The position numbers and the translations under genes are program-made. The notes below the pieces were generated by a model. That model saw nothing but the letters and a program-made list of their open reading frames with translations, was not told the origin of the DNA and searched no databases. DNA of 64,000 nt from an uncultured Desulfovibrio sp. (GTDB lineage: Bacteria > Desulfobacterota > Desulfovibrionia > Desulfovibrionales > Desulfovibrionaceae), in NCBI GenBank assembly GCA_900553065.1, contig USBZ01000001.1, positions 1-64,000 of the forward strand. Reading direction: 5' to 3'. The number at the start of each line of letters is the position of its first letter. Position 1 is the stretch's first letter. Shown piece after piece: positions 26,092-35,172 of this stretch.

Positions 26092-26162
26092 GATGCTTTC
26101 TCCTTATTGGCCGTCTCCCGTCGAACGGGGCGCGGCACGATATATCGTCTTCAAAACCCTGA

Positions 26163-27098
26163 TCAGAACAGGGCGCTAACAGAAGAACCGTCGTGAATAT
26201 TGCGGATACTCTTGGCCAGAACTCCGGCGATGGAAGCCACGCGGAGCTTTTCACACTGGGCGGCATGTTCGCCGAGCGGAATGGTATCGGTCACGATGAC
26301 TTCCTTGAAGGGGGAGTCATTGAGGCGTTCGCAGGCAGGACCGGAAAGAACGGCATGCGTGGCGCATGCATAAACTTCCTTGGCGCCGCCTTCCATGAGA
26401 ATGTTGGCGGCCGTGCAGATGGTGCCTGCGGTATCGATCATGTCGTCCACGAGCACGGCGGTCTTTCCGGCCACGTCGCCGACGATGTGCATTTCGGCAA
26501 CCTGGTTGGGACGATCACGACGCTTGTCGATGACGGCAAGGCTGGCATCCATCTTCTTGGCAAAGGAACGGGCGCGTTCCACACCGCCGGCGTCGGGAGA
26601 AACCATGACGATGTCACCGGAAAGCGCGCTGAGCTTCTTCAGCAGCACGGGGCGGGCGTACAGGTTGTCGACGGGGCAGTTGAAGAAGCCCTGAATCTGA
26701 CCGGCATGGAGGTCCACCGTAACGATGCGCTGAGCTCCGGCCACGGTGAGGAAATCGGAAACGAGCTTGGCGCTGATGGGAGCGCGGGGGCTGACCTTGC
26801 GGTCCTGACGGGCATAGCCGAAATAGGGAATGACGGCCGTGATGCGGCCGGCACTGGCGCGCTTGAGCGCATCGAGGATGAGGCACAGTTCCATAAGGGA
26901 CTTGTTGGCCGGAGCACAGGTGGACTGAATGACGAACACATCATGTCCGCGCACGCTGGCACCGATTTCCACACGCAGCTCTCCATCGCTGAACGTAGTG
27001 CAGAGCGCCGGCGTCAGGGAACAGCCGAGATGATCGCAGATATCCATGGCCAGCTGAGGATTGGCCGTACCCGTGAGAATTTTAAGGTCGCCGTACAT
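26163..27098 (-). CDS. prs: Ribose-phosphate pyrophosphokinase
   Basis: A 311-residue PRPP synthase (ATP + ribose 5-phosphate to PRPP + AMP), feeding purine, pyrimidine, His, Trp and NAD synthesis. It has FSDGELRVEIGASVRG, the catalytic flexible-loop region RRDRPNQVAE, DLHAGQIQGFF and the PRPP-binding loop VLVDDMIDTAGT. The start at 27098 (MYGDLKILTG) matches the family; the frame extends upstream without conservation. It lies between tRNA-Gln and rplY. Confidence 0.95.
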   Translation of the reverse strand: MYGDLKILTGTANPQLAMDICDHLGCSLTPALCTTFSDGELRVEIGASVRGHDVFVIQSTCAPANKSLMELCLILDALKRASAGRITAVIPYFGYARQDRKVSPRAPISAKLVSDFLTVAGAQRIVTVDLHAGQIQGFFNCPVDNLYARPVLLKKLSALSGDIVMVSPDAGGVERARSFAKKMDASLAVIDKRRDRPNQVAEMHIVGDVAGKTAVLVDDMIDTAGTICTAANILMEGGAKEVYACATHAVLSGPACERLNDSPFKEVIVTDTIPLGEHAAQCEKLRVASIAGVLAKSIRNIHDGSSVSALF

Positions 27099-27179
27099 GG
27101 GAGTATGCTTTCCTGAGTAAAGTATCCAGAGATACAGGGGCGGCGCCGCCAGCAGGCGAAGCCGGAACACAACGACAAA

Positions 27180-27254
27180 TGGCTGGGGCGGCAGGATTCG
27201 AACCTGCGAATAGCGGACCCAAAACCCGCTGCCTTACCGCTTGGCGACACCCCA
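27180..27254 (-). tRNA. tRNA-Gln (TTG)
   Basis: A 75-base cloverleaf on the minus strand. The acceptor stem is TGGGGTG with CGCCCCA, the D-arm region is GCCAAGCGGTAAGGC, the anticodon loop TTTTGGG has anticodon TTG, and the T-arm is GCAGGTTCGAATCCTGC. A 3' CCA is encoded. No integrase or direct repeat is seen beside it. Confidence 0.95.
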
Positions 27255-27278
27255 CCGGACCCAGTCGGACATGACGAC

Positions 27279-28136
27279 TCAAAAAACGAAAGGGCCGAAC
27301 ACTTCGGCGGATTTTTCCCGTCTCAACACCGAGGCAGCCTGCGCCGCCCTTGCCGAGTCACGAAAAAGCCCGAACAGTGTCGAACCGCTTCCGCTCATGC
27401 CTGCGATGTCGGCGCCCTCCTCCACGAGCCTCCCTTTCAGGGACGACAAAAGAGGATAAGCCGCGAAAACCACAGGCTCAAAATCGTTCATGCCATAGAA
27501 TGACTGGCAACTTGAACGGTTATTTTTATCTGCCTTCGTTTTCTCTGTCAAGGAAAATGACGCCCTTTCTCTATCCCACGCCGCATAGGCCCACGCCGTG
27601 TTCACCTGCACGGGCGGACAGAGCAACAGGCAGCTGAACCCCTTCACGCCGCTTTCCACTTCCGTGAGCCTTTCCCCTATGCCCTCCGCGATGCAGGGAC
27701 GATTCCGAAGAAAAAACGGAACATCCGCGCCGACACGAACGGCAACGGCCGTCAGTTCTTCTTCGGAAAGCGGCCGGGGAGCATGGCGCTGCAGCCAGAG
27801 AAGCATCTGTGCGCCGTCGGCGCTGCCGCCGCCGAGTCCTGCTCCGTGAGGAATGCCCTTGATGAGTTCCACATCCACGGCATGCGCAAAACCGCAGGCT
27901 TCGGCGTAAAGCTCATAGGCACGGGTCAGCGTATTGCGGTTGGGATCAATTCCCTCTGTCGTGCAGCGAACCGTAAGCCCCGACTCACGTCCGGCCGGAG
28001 AAAAGATCAGCGTGTCCGCCGGTTCCGGCAGCGGAAGGAACAGGCTGTACAGTTCATGGTAGCCGTTGGGAAGCACTCCCGTAAGGAAAAGAAAAAGATT
28101 GATCTTGCCACCGGTACGAACCACTTCCCGTTCCAT
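27279..28136 (-). CDS. ispE: 4-diphosphocytidyl-2-C-methyl-D-erythritol kinase
   Basis: A 285-residue GHMP kinase of the non-mevalonate isoprenoid pathway; it phosphorylates the 2-hydroxyl of CDP-methylerythritol. It has the opening GGKINLFLFLTG, the ATP loop GAGLGGGSADGA and the C-terminal GMSGSGSTLFGLF. The ATG at 28136 is chosen because AAGGGG precedes it by six bases. It is followed by tRNA-Gln and prs, a conserved Desulfovibrio order. Confidence 0.94.
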   Translation of the reverse strand: MEREVVRTGGKINLFLFLTGVLPNGYHELYSLFLPLPEPADTLIFSPAGRESGLTVRCTTEGIDPNRNTLTRAYELYAEACGFAHAVDVELIKGIPHGAGLGGGSADGAQMLLWLQRHAPRPLSEEELTAVAVRVGADVPFFLRNRPCIAEGIGERLTEVESGVKGFSCLLLCPPVQVNTAWAYAAWDRERASFSLTEKTKADKNNRSSCQSFYGMNDFEPVVFAAYPLLSSLKGRLVEEGADIAGMSGSGSTLFGLFRDSARAAQAASVLRREKSAEVFGPFVF

Positions 28137-28205
28137 GCCTGTCCCCTTTCTTCCGGCAGATGTCATTTCCATGGAATATACGAAGGCGGAGCATCCGTGC
28201 GCCGT

Positions 28206-29243
28206 TCAGGCGCCGGGAACGCACTCCGGCAGAACCAGATGCACATCGGCTTCCCGCAGCCCGAGGCTGTCCGCCACACCGGAAACCGCGGCCTGCACGC
28301 AGGCAAGGACGATCTTCCCCGCCGAAGATCCCGGGGCCGTGTCCGCCTCAGCGGTGAAAACGCCGTTCTCCAGGCTGCAGTCGACCCGAACCTCCGCCTC
28401 AACACCATGACGCTGCGCGGCAGCACGCGCCGCAAAGAGCGCTTCCCCGCGGGCAAAACCAAGAACATCTTCCGCATTGCAGAACTGCAGCACGCCGTCC
28501 GGAAGCTTCATTTCCGCCCGGGCGCGGATCGGAACCTTTTTCTCCGGTATGCCTTCGGCCTGACGGCTTTTTACCGCGTCGAGCAGGACCTGCATCACGC
28601 CGTCGAGGTCCAGATCAGAGGTGTCCACAAGCACCGCATCCTCGGCAGGCCGCAGCGGATCCACCGCCCTGCCCCGATCCTGATCGTCCCGCTCCTCGAT
28701 GCCGCGCAGGATTTCCTCCAGAGTCAGTCCGTTCAGCGTACCTCGGGCTTCCAGTTCCAGATAGCGACGCCTGGCGCGCACTTCTGGGCGGGCGTCAAGA
28801 AAGAACTTGTGGGGAGCGTCGGGGAAAACCCGCGTTCCCATGTCGCGCCCTTCGGCCACCAGAGAATATTTTTCTCCCAGCGCTCGCTGCGCTCGCTGCA
28901 GCTCCTCACGCAGCACGGGAAGCTTGGCCACAAGCGAAGCCAGCCGTCCGGCCCTCTCCGTGCGGATTTCCGGCCCGATGGGTTCGCCGTTGCAGCAAAG
29001 CTGAGGCGACTCCCCGGGATTGCCGGTCTCCAGCGAGAAACGATACTCACGGCATCTGGCGCGAAGACGCGCCTCATCCATGTCGGCCGCCTCGGCTCCG
29101 AGGTGCAGGCCAAGCGTGCGGTACATGGCCCCCGTATCAAGGTAGGCAATGCCGAGCGTTGCGGCCAGTCGCCTTGCGAGCGTACTTTTGCCGACTCCTG
29201 CCGGACCGTCCACAGTAATGACGCCGAAGGATGCTTCCGTCAT
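28206..29243 (-). CDS. cmk: Cytidylate kinase with a C-terminal extension
   Basis: A 345-residue protein. Residues 1-230 are a standard (d)CMP kinase: P-loop GPAGVGKS (13-20), DTGAMYRTLGL, EGRDMGTRVFPDA and RGIEERDDQDRGRAVDPL. It phosphorylates CMP and dCMP. Residues from about 233 to 345 form an extra domain, about half the size of the kinase, that I do not recognise; typical Cmk proteins are about 220-230 residues. The ATG at 29243 is one base past the hisC stop, with GGAG seven bases upstream, so translation is probably coupled to hisC. Confidence 0.92.
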   Translation of the reverse strand: MTEASFGVITVDGPAGVGKSTLARRLAATLGIAYLDTGAMYRTLGLHLGAEAADMDEARLRARCREYRFSLETGNPGESPQLCCNGEPIGPEIRTERAGRLASLVAKLPVLREELQRAQRALGEKYSLVAEGRDMGTRVFPDAPHKFFLDARPEVRARRRYLELEARGTLNGLTLEEILRGIEERDDQDRGRAVDPLRPAEDAVLVDTSDLDLDGVMQVLLDAVKSRQAEGIPEKKVPIRARAEMKLPDGVLQFCNAEDVLGFARGEALFAARAAAQRHGVEAEVRVDCSLENGVFTAEADTAPGSSAGKIVLACVQAAVSGVADSLGLREADVHLVLPECVPGA

Positions 29244-29244
29244 G

Positions 29245-30363
29245 TCACGCTCCAAGAATGTCCCGCACCTGGCGGAGGAAAAGTTCGTTTTCTTCGCCGG
29301 TTCCCACGCTCACGCGCAGCCATTCCGGCAGATGATAGCTTCCAAGCGCCCGGATGATGATGCCCCTCTTCAGAAGCTCGCCGTGCAGCTCCCGTGCCGT
29401 TACCGAGCCCTCTGGCAGGCGGAACATGATGAAGTTCGACATGCTGGGCGTCACTTCGCAGCCCATCGAGCGCAGTCCTTCGGTCAGAAGCTCACGCCCG
29501 CGTTTGACAAGATCCACGGTATGCTCGCGGAACGACGCGTCCGCAAGCGCGGCAAGGGCAGCCTCTTCGGCAAGAATGTTGAGGGAAAACGGCAGTCTCA
29601 CCCTCCACATGTAGTCGGCAATGGCCGGAGGCAGAATCGCATAGCCTATGCGCAGACCGGCCAGACCGTACACCTTGGAAAAGGTGCGCATGAGGGCCAC
29701 GTTGGGCAGACTCTCCAGCTGCGACAGCAGAGAATGTTCCTCTCCGGCAAATTCGATATAGGCTTCATCCACGACAAGCAGACAGGCCGGAGGCAGCGCC
29801 CGGGCCAGGGCTTCCAGTTCTTCCGGCGACGCAATACGACCGGAAGGATTGTCCGGCGACGTGACGATGACAAGCGTGGTGTTTTCATCCACAAGCTTCA
29901 GGAGTCCGTCGAAGTCAAAGGTGAAGTCGGCACGAAGCGGAGCCTGACGCAGCTCCACCCCCGCCATGCGGGCCTGCGTGGGATAAAGTCCGAAGCAGGG
30001 ACGGAACACCACGGCATTGTGCACTCCGGGAACGGCACGCACGCGGAACAGAAGGTCGATGACCTCGTCGGAGCCGTTGCCCACGAAAATACGCTTGGCA
30101 TCAACGCCGTAAAAGGCGGCCAGAGCCTTCACCAGTCTCGGATTGCCCGACTGAGGATAGCGGAAGGCCTCGGACGCACAGGCAGCAATGACATCGCGCA
30201 CGCGGGGCGACACGCCCAGCGGATTTTCATTGCTGGCCATCTTGATGACCCGGGAAAGACCGTAGCGTTCGGCGATTTCCGCAATGCTGAGGCCGGGTTC
30301 ATAGGATTCGAAAGCCGCCACTTCCGGGCGGACATCGTTGAAAGACGTGAAGGGAAGACTCAT
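29245..30363 (-). CDS. hisC: Histidinol-phosphate aminotransferase
   Basis: A 372-residue PLP enzyme for the imidazole-acetol phosphate to histidinol phosphate step in His synthesis. It has MASNENPLG, NGSDEVIDLLFR, the SPDNPSGR loop, VVDEAYIEF and the Schiff-base lysine in RTFSKVYGLAGLRIGY. The ATG at 30363 has AGG eight bases upstream and is preferred to a GTG three codons earlier. HisC-type enzymes can also act on aromatic amino acids. It is coupled to cmk. Confidence 0.92.
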   Translation of the reverse strand: MSLPFTSFNDVRPEVAAFESYEPGLSIAEIAERYGLSRVIKMASNENPLGVSPRVRDVIAACASEAFRYPQSGNPRLVKALAAFYGVDAKRIFVGNGSDEVIDLLFRVRAVPGVHNAVVFRPCFGLYPTQARMAGVELRQAPLRADFTFDFDGLLKLVDENTTLVIVTSPDNPSGRIASPEELEALARALPPACLLVVDEAYIEFAGEEHSLLSQLESLPNVALMRTFSKVYGLAGLRIGYAILPPAIADYMWRVRLPFSLNILAEEAALAALADASFREHTVDLVKRGRELLTEGLRSMGCEVTPSMSNFIMFRLPEGSVTARELHGELLKRGIIIRALGSYHLPEWLRVSVGTGEENELFLRQVRDILGA

Positions 30364-30395
30364 GAGACTCACCTGAAAGGGAAATTTGTACGAAC

Positions 30396-30441
30396 AAAAA
30401 GGGGCTTTCCTTCCCGGACAATGCCGTAAAGGAAAGCCCCC
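30396..30441 (-). terminator. Terminator of the universal stress protein gene
   Basis: 12-bp perfect stem GGGGCTTTCCTT with AAGGAAAGCCCC; the minus strand continues TTTTTGTTCG. It ends the uspA-type gene upstream of hisC. Confidence 0.85.
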
Positions 30442-30471
30442 GACTTCAGATCATATCATAGAGAAGAAGCA

Positions 30472-30945
30472 TCAGTCCTTATACATCGCGCCGCCGGTAT
30501 AATTATCGGAAGGACGAATGGTAAGAACAGGCAGATGAGAGTTCTTGACGACACGTTCAGCCACGGAACCGAACAGAATCCGGTCGATGCCCTTGCGGCC
30601 GTGAGTACCCATGACGATCATATCCGCTTCTTCCTTGGCGGCGATTTCAAGGATTTCCTCGGCAGCGTAACCAACCACGACCTCTGCCTTGGTTTCCACG
30701 CCTTCGAAGTTTTCAGAGACAAACTGCGCCATGGCCTTCTCGGCACCGGAAACGATCTCGCCCACAAAGCTGTCGATGGTGTTCGGGGGGACATGGAAGC
30801 CCGTGTACTGCGTCAGCGTAGGAGCTGCATAAACGGCTACGATGCTGGCATTCATAGCCTTGGCAAGCATGCATGCGTACTCTGCCACTGTCTTGCTGTG
30901 CTCGGAAAGGTCCAATGCACATATAATCTTCTGCAGCTTTGGCAT
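30472..30945 (-). CDS. Universal stress protein, UspA family
   Basis: A 157-residue UspA-fold protein with the ATP-binding signature GTHGRKGIDRILFGSVA and the N-terminal ICALDLSEHS strand. It is cytoplasmic and probably a nucleotide-binding stress or starvation factor; the precise role is unknown. It is monocistronic, with AGGAGG upstream and a strong terminator. Confidence 0.92.
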   Translation of the reverse strand: MPKLQKIICALDLSEHSKTVAEYACMLAKAMNASIVAVYAAPTLTQYTGFHVPPNTIDSFVGEIVSGAEKAMAQFVSENFEGVETKAEVVVGYAAEEILEIAAKEEADMIVMGTHGRKGIDRILFGSVAERVVKNSHLPVLTIRPSDNYTGGAMYKD

Positions 30946-31066
30946 ATTGCCTCCTATGTTTCTTTGTCCGAGGCGGGATGCCGCCTAAACATGGCTTTAA
31001 CATAAGTTCTTTCAACAAAAGTTGCAAGCACTCATGCGGATAAAAAAACAGGTCTCCTCACAAAGG

Positions 31067-34000
31067 TTACAATCTGGCGATCTCAGCCCTCATTTCTTCC
31101 ACAATCTGAGCCGCGGCCTCAACATCGCCTTCCTCCCACGCCGCACGGAAACAGCGGGCCATGTCGGCAAGCGTATGCATGCCGTATCTGTCCGCAATGG
31201 CGGAAAGCGCTCTGGCTCCGCCCCGGATGGCCTGCACATCTCCCCTGATCAGCGCGCTGGAAATACCGTTCAGCCTTTCCGTCATGTCGTCCAGAGGGAG
31301 CTCCATGAGCGCTGCGTCTTCCTCTCCGCCGGAACCATCTTCCCCTTCGGAAGAATCCGAAGCACTCCGCTCTTCATCCTCCTCCGTCCGGATGAGCGTC
31401 GGATCCAGGTCGATCAGACTGTCGTCCGCGGTTCCGTCGCCCTCTTCAGGCAGGACGATTCTATCCTGCGTGAGCTCCTGAACGCCGCTCTCCTCCATCA
31501 GAATATGTTCCGAAGAAAGTTCCACGACCTCCTGAGCTGCTGCCGGCAAAGTCTCCGGCTGTACAGACTCCTCTTCCGGAACGGGAGCCTCTTCCGTCGC
31601 AGCGCTGCCGATTACCGCATCGCCGCCCGCGACATCCAGAGGCTTTCCGCTCTTTTCATGGGAACGGAACAACGAAGACAACCAGCCGCGCTCCTTTTTC
31701 TCCGAATCCGCAACCGCGGGCTCCATACTGAGCGCGCTGTTTCCTGCCGCTGGTTCTTCCGGCAGAGAGTCCGGAGCAGAAACGTTCTGCGCGCCTCCCG
31801 CCGTGACGAGAGCTTTGTCCGCCCGTTCCTGCACCACAGACTTGCGTGAAGTTTTGGGCTGCATGCGTACCGATCCGGAATGCGCTCCGGCCAGAACCGC
31901 CGCCAGAGTGATGCGCTGTGAGCTCAGCACGGGTCTGGGGCCGGAAGGAGAAATAAGCCAGCGCGCGAGAGCACGCAGATCCTTGCGCACCACAGGCAGA
32001 AGAAGCGACTCGTCGCATCCGGCCTTGGCCATGCGTTCGGCCTGCGCATCATCACGGGCCAGCAGAAGGAAGGGAACCGCCGCAAGCGCCTGCTCGCCCT
32101 CGAACATGCGTATGGCGGCAAGGCCCTGCACCATGTCATCTTCACGGAGACTTCCGTCGAAAATCACCAGAGAAGCCGGAGCGGCAACGTACAAAGCCGC
32201 GGCTTCCTCGGCATCCCGGGCCTCCCAGAGCGTAAAGCCCATGTCGGAAAGATAGTGCGCGTACATCTGCCGGTTCAGCGCATCCGACGAAGCCAGAATG
32301 ACGGGAGCAACGCCGCTCGGCGCTTCCTGAGCGTCGGATGGCGGCAGAACCCGCTCCGTCACTCCGTCAGTCTCCATGGCCGTGCATTCCATGCTGAAGG
32401 AAAGCGCCATGCCCTGCGGCGTGCTGTCCATGAAAAAGTCGCCGCCGTGGGAGCTGGCCAGTTCCCACGCCCGGGAAAGCAGCATGCTCTGACGGCCCCG
32501 GGGCGGAAGCCCCTCGCCGTTGTCGAGCACGATAAACTGCAGATGCCCCGGGTGGGTGCTGGAAGAAGAACGCCGCACATGCAGGCTGACCGCACCGCGG
32601 TTCGATGCCCGAACGGCGTCGGCCAGCAGCAGGGAAAGCAGCGCCGTCAGACGGGACACGTCGCCCCGGAACTTCTGCCCCAGCTGCGGGGCCACATACC
32701 ACGACAGCCCCAGTCCTTTCTTCTCGGCCTCGTCGAACACGGAGGCAAAAGCCTGCTGTATGACCTGACGAAGCTCGAATACCTGTCGGGAAGCTTCAGG
32801 AAGGGCGGCTTCCGCAGGCAGATCCAGCGCCGCTTCCGAAAGCCTGCGCGCAGCGGCCACCATGCCGTCGGCATGGGTCATGATATCAACCTTGTCCTTG
32901 CCCACTCCGGCCCGGGAAAGCGCAAGATCGAGGCGGCAGGCCTCCTCGAACAGCTCCTCCACGGTGCCGCGGAACGCTCGACGCAGCGCGGCAAGGCTGT
33001 TGTCCTTATAGGTATTGGTTCTGTTTTCCGTAGTCCTGCGCGGAACGATATCGAGCACGGTTTCCTGCGTTTCCACTCTGCGTTCCGCCCTGTACGGCGC
33101 AGCCGAAGACAGGAACAACACGCCGACGGCCTGCCCGGCCTGAACGGCAAAACTCCACCAGGAACTTTGCAGCCCATGAAGCAGCCCCCACAGGGATACG
33201 GCAGCGCCGCCGCCCATGAAAAGACAGGCCAGCGTAAAGGAACCGCTTCCCCGCACGCCGCGGAAAAGAAGCACGACGGAAGGAATCAGGCAAAGAACGG
33301 CCGCCAGAGGCCACAAAGGCAGCAGACGAACCGTCCATGCCATGCCGGGCAGAAGCGGTACAATGGCCGCACAGGCTCCCGGCAGCGCAAAAAGAAGAAA
33401 AAGCGTATCCACAAACGGTGAGGTCTCGCGCGTGTGCATGACCACACGCCCGGCATGCGGCAGCATGAACAGCGCCACGCCTGCGGCAAACATCCCGGGA
33501 AACGCCCCCGTTCCCATGCCTCCCGACGGCATGGACGGCACGCCCCACTGTATCTGCGCCAGAGCGGCAAGCGCCAGTACGCCCGTCCAGAAGCGCCCCT
33601 CGCTCCGTTCCGTCATGCTGAGCAGAATCGAAAGAGCGCCGAGCACGGCCAGCGCCGCCAGAGACAGCAGATGTCCCAGACGTTCGGGAGAGGTCATCAC
33701 CGTCGACGGATCGCTCAGCGCCGGACGGAACCACAAACCGGGAAGCCCGTCCAGACGAATGAGCACCTGCCCCCGTCTTCCGGCGGAAAGAATGTCGTAC
33801 AGGCCCGGAGAAGACGCCTTGACCGCCTCCCAGTTCCATCCGTCGGAAGACAGCCACACGGACACCCCGGAAGGAATCTGCGTGCCAAGATCAAGCCACA
33901 GCGTATGCGGCGACGCATCCTTCACGTCGGCAAGGTCCAGATGCAGCCACAGCGGGCCTGCGCTCTTCGACAGAATCTCGACGGCATAGGGAACAAAACG

Positions 34001-34303
34001 GTCGAGACTTTCGACCGCACCCGCCTGATCGAGACTCCCCTCCGGATCGGGAAGCATGGAAAGCACGGATCGCACGCCGAGTCTGGAGGCCGAAGAGCGC
34101 CTGTCCGCATGCGGAGGTGCCTGAGGCTGAGGTTCCGCCCGAATGGTCACAGGATCGGGAACAGTCACCGAAGGCGCAGGGGCGGCAATGACCGCGCTCT
34201 GCTCCGCCGTTTCCGCAAGAAGCGGGAACGGGAAGCCGAGAAACGCGCAGAGCACCGCAACCGACATGACGATGCGAACAAAAGAAAAGGAAAACCGAAG
34301 CAT
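31067..34303 (-). CDS. Degenerate hybrid sensor kinase (7TM, ATPase-like, receiver, Hpt-like)
   Basis: A 1078-residue membrane protein. Visible in order: signal peptide (1-30); Pro-rich linker and periplasmic beta region (about 80-200) like 7TMR-DISM sensors; seven-helix block (about 210-405); coiled region (about 435-500); GHKL ATPase-like domain (about 505-640, DNGEGL at 594-599); receiver (about 667-760, Asp716); long acidic linker; C-terminal helical bundle (about 1005-1078) like an Hpt domain. Key residues are missing. The dimerisation helix has no H-E/D pair, the N-box Asn is replaced (LLLADAV), the receiver Lys is absent (LLLPV), and the Hpt helix has ARAL where AHTL is usual. It is probably a signalling scaffold without normal phosphotransfer. 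It lies 15 bases after the TPR gene, last in the operon. Confidence 0.78.
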   Translation of the reverse strand: MLRFSFSFVRIVMSVAVLCAFLGFPFPLLAETAEQSAVIAAPAPSVTVPDPVTIRAEPQPQAPPHADRRSSASRLGVRSVLSMLPDPEGSLDQAGAVESLDRFVPYAVEILSKSAGPLWLHLDLADVKDASPHTLWLDLGTQIPSGVSVWLSSDGWNWEAVKASSPGLYDILSAGRRGQVLIRLDGLPGLWFRPALSDPSTVMTSPERLGHLLSLAALAVLGALSILLSMTERSEGRFWTGVLALAALAQIQWGVPSMPSGGMGTGAFPGMFAAGVALFMLPHAGRVVMHTRETSPFVDTLFLLFALPGACAAIVPLLPGMAWTVRLLPLWPLAAVLCLIPSVVLLFRGVRGSGSFTLACLFMGGGAAVSLWGLLHGLQSSWWSFAVQAGQAVGVLFLSSAAPYRAERRVETQETVLDIVPRRTTENRTNTYKDNSLAALRRAFRGTVEELFEEACRLDLALSRAGVGKDKVDIMTHADGMVAAARRLSEAALDLPAEAALPEASRQVFELRQVIQQAFASVFDEAEKKGLGLSWYVAPQLGQKFRGDVSRLTALLSLLLADAVRASNRGAVSLHVRRSSSSTHPGHLQFIVLDNGEGLPPRGRQSMLLSRAWELASSHGGDFFMDSTPQGMALSFSMECTAMETDGVTERVLPPSDAQEAPSGVAPVILASSDALNRQMYAHYLSDMGFTLWEARDAEEAAALYVAAPASLVIFDGSLREDDMVQGLAAIRMFEGEQALAAVPFLLLARDDAQAERMAKAGCDESLLLPVVRKDLRALARWLISPSGPRPVLSSQRITLAAVLAGAHSGSVRMQPKTSRKSVVQERADKALVTAGGAQNVSAPDSLPEEPAAGNSALSMEPAVADSEKKERGWLSSLFRSHEKSGKPLDVAGGDAVIGSAATEEAPVPEEESVQPETLPAAAQEVVELSSEHILMEESGVQELTQDRIVLPEEGDGTADDSLIDLDPTLIRTEEDEERSASDSSEGEDGSGGEEDAALMELPLDDMTERLNGISSALIRGDVQAIRGGARALSAIADRYGMHTLADMARCFRAAWEEGDVEAAAQIVEEMRAEIARL

Positions 34304-34318
34304 GACAATCTGGTATGA

Positions 34319-35146
34319 TTACTTCTTGATACGATCCCGGACAGGTTTCCCCTCAGGATCCGTGGCATCAGGATAGAGTTCGACAACACGCTTCCACAGA
34401 GGCTGCGCCTCATCGGCACGTCCCATGTTTTCCAGAAGCCAGGCGCGATGCACCAGAGCCGGGGCAAAGGAGTCGTCTATCTTCAGCGCTTCACCGTAGG
34501 CGCGGAGCGCAGCCTCCTTTCTACCGTGAGCCTCCAGCTGAATGGCGGCGTCCGATACCACTTCGGGCATGGCCTGTCTGAGCGGAATGCCGCTCGACAG
34601 CGTGAAGTCGGGCTGAGCGGCAAGCACGGAATTCCAGAAGGCAACGGCCTGCTCGGGCTGCTCGAGATCCAGCATCATCGTTACGCCCTTGTTGAACACG
34701 GCGTTCTTGTGACCGGGATGATCAGCGAGTGCCTGCTCGTAACAGGCCACCGCCTGTTCAGGCATACCCTTCATGCGATACATATTGCCCATGTCGGTAC
34801 GCACGTCGGCATTGCCGGGAACAAGCGACAGGGAATGCGTATAGGCTTCGATGGCGCCGTCGGGATCTCCGGCGTCGTAACAGGCGTTGCCGAGATTGGT
34901 CCACAGTTCCGCGTTGTCGGGAGACTGCAGAGCCTCCTCGCGGAGATGACGGATATGTTCCGCCTGTCCCTGTTCGTTCGATACGACCGGAGACGAAGCC
35001 GGAGCCGCCGCGGAAGCCACCACTCTTCCTCCGGAGCGGTGTTCCGCCACCACGCTGCCGCTCACGAAGCCGGCGGCAAAGGTGGCAAGGCACAGAATGA
35101 CGGCCGAACTGGTCAGCATGGTACCGCGCGTCTTTTCACTTTTCAT
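34319..35146 (-). CDS. TPR-repeat membrane-anchored protein
   Basis: A 275-residue protein with one N-terminal membrane helix (about 12-32) and at least four tetratricopeptide repeats (AELWTNLGNACYDAGDPDGA, ADVRTDMGNMYRMKGMPEQA, KNAVFNKGVTMMLDLEQPEQA, FAPALVHRAWLLENMGRADEA). It resembles CcmH/NrfG-type TPR domains, but no cytochrome maturation genes are nearby. It is likely a periplasmic or cytoplasmic-face adaptor. AGGAGG precedes its start. Middle gene between the M16C peptidase and the degenerate kinase. Confidence 0.82.
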   Translation of the reverse strand: MKSEKTRGTMLTSSAVILCLATFAAGFVSGSVVAEHRSGGRVVASAAAPASSPVVSNEQGQAEHIRHLREEALQSPDNAELWTNLGNACYDAGDPDGAIEAYTHSLSLVPGNADVRTDMGNMYRMKGMPEQAVACYEQALADHPGHKNAVFNKGVTMMLDLEQPEQAVAFWNSVLAAQPDFTLSSGIPLRQAMPEVVSDAAIQLEAHGRKEAALRAYGEALKIDDSFAPALVHRAWLLENMGRADEAQPLWKRVVELYPDATDPEGKPVRDRIKK

Positions 35147-35172
35147 AATATCTTCCTCCTGCGTTCCGACGT

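Noticed and set aside
27180..27254. tRNA-Gln as an integration site for a mobile element.
   Set aside because: No integrase, direct repeat of the tRNA 3' end or foreign block lies next to it; the flanks are conserved housekeeping genes.
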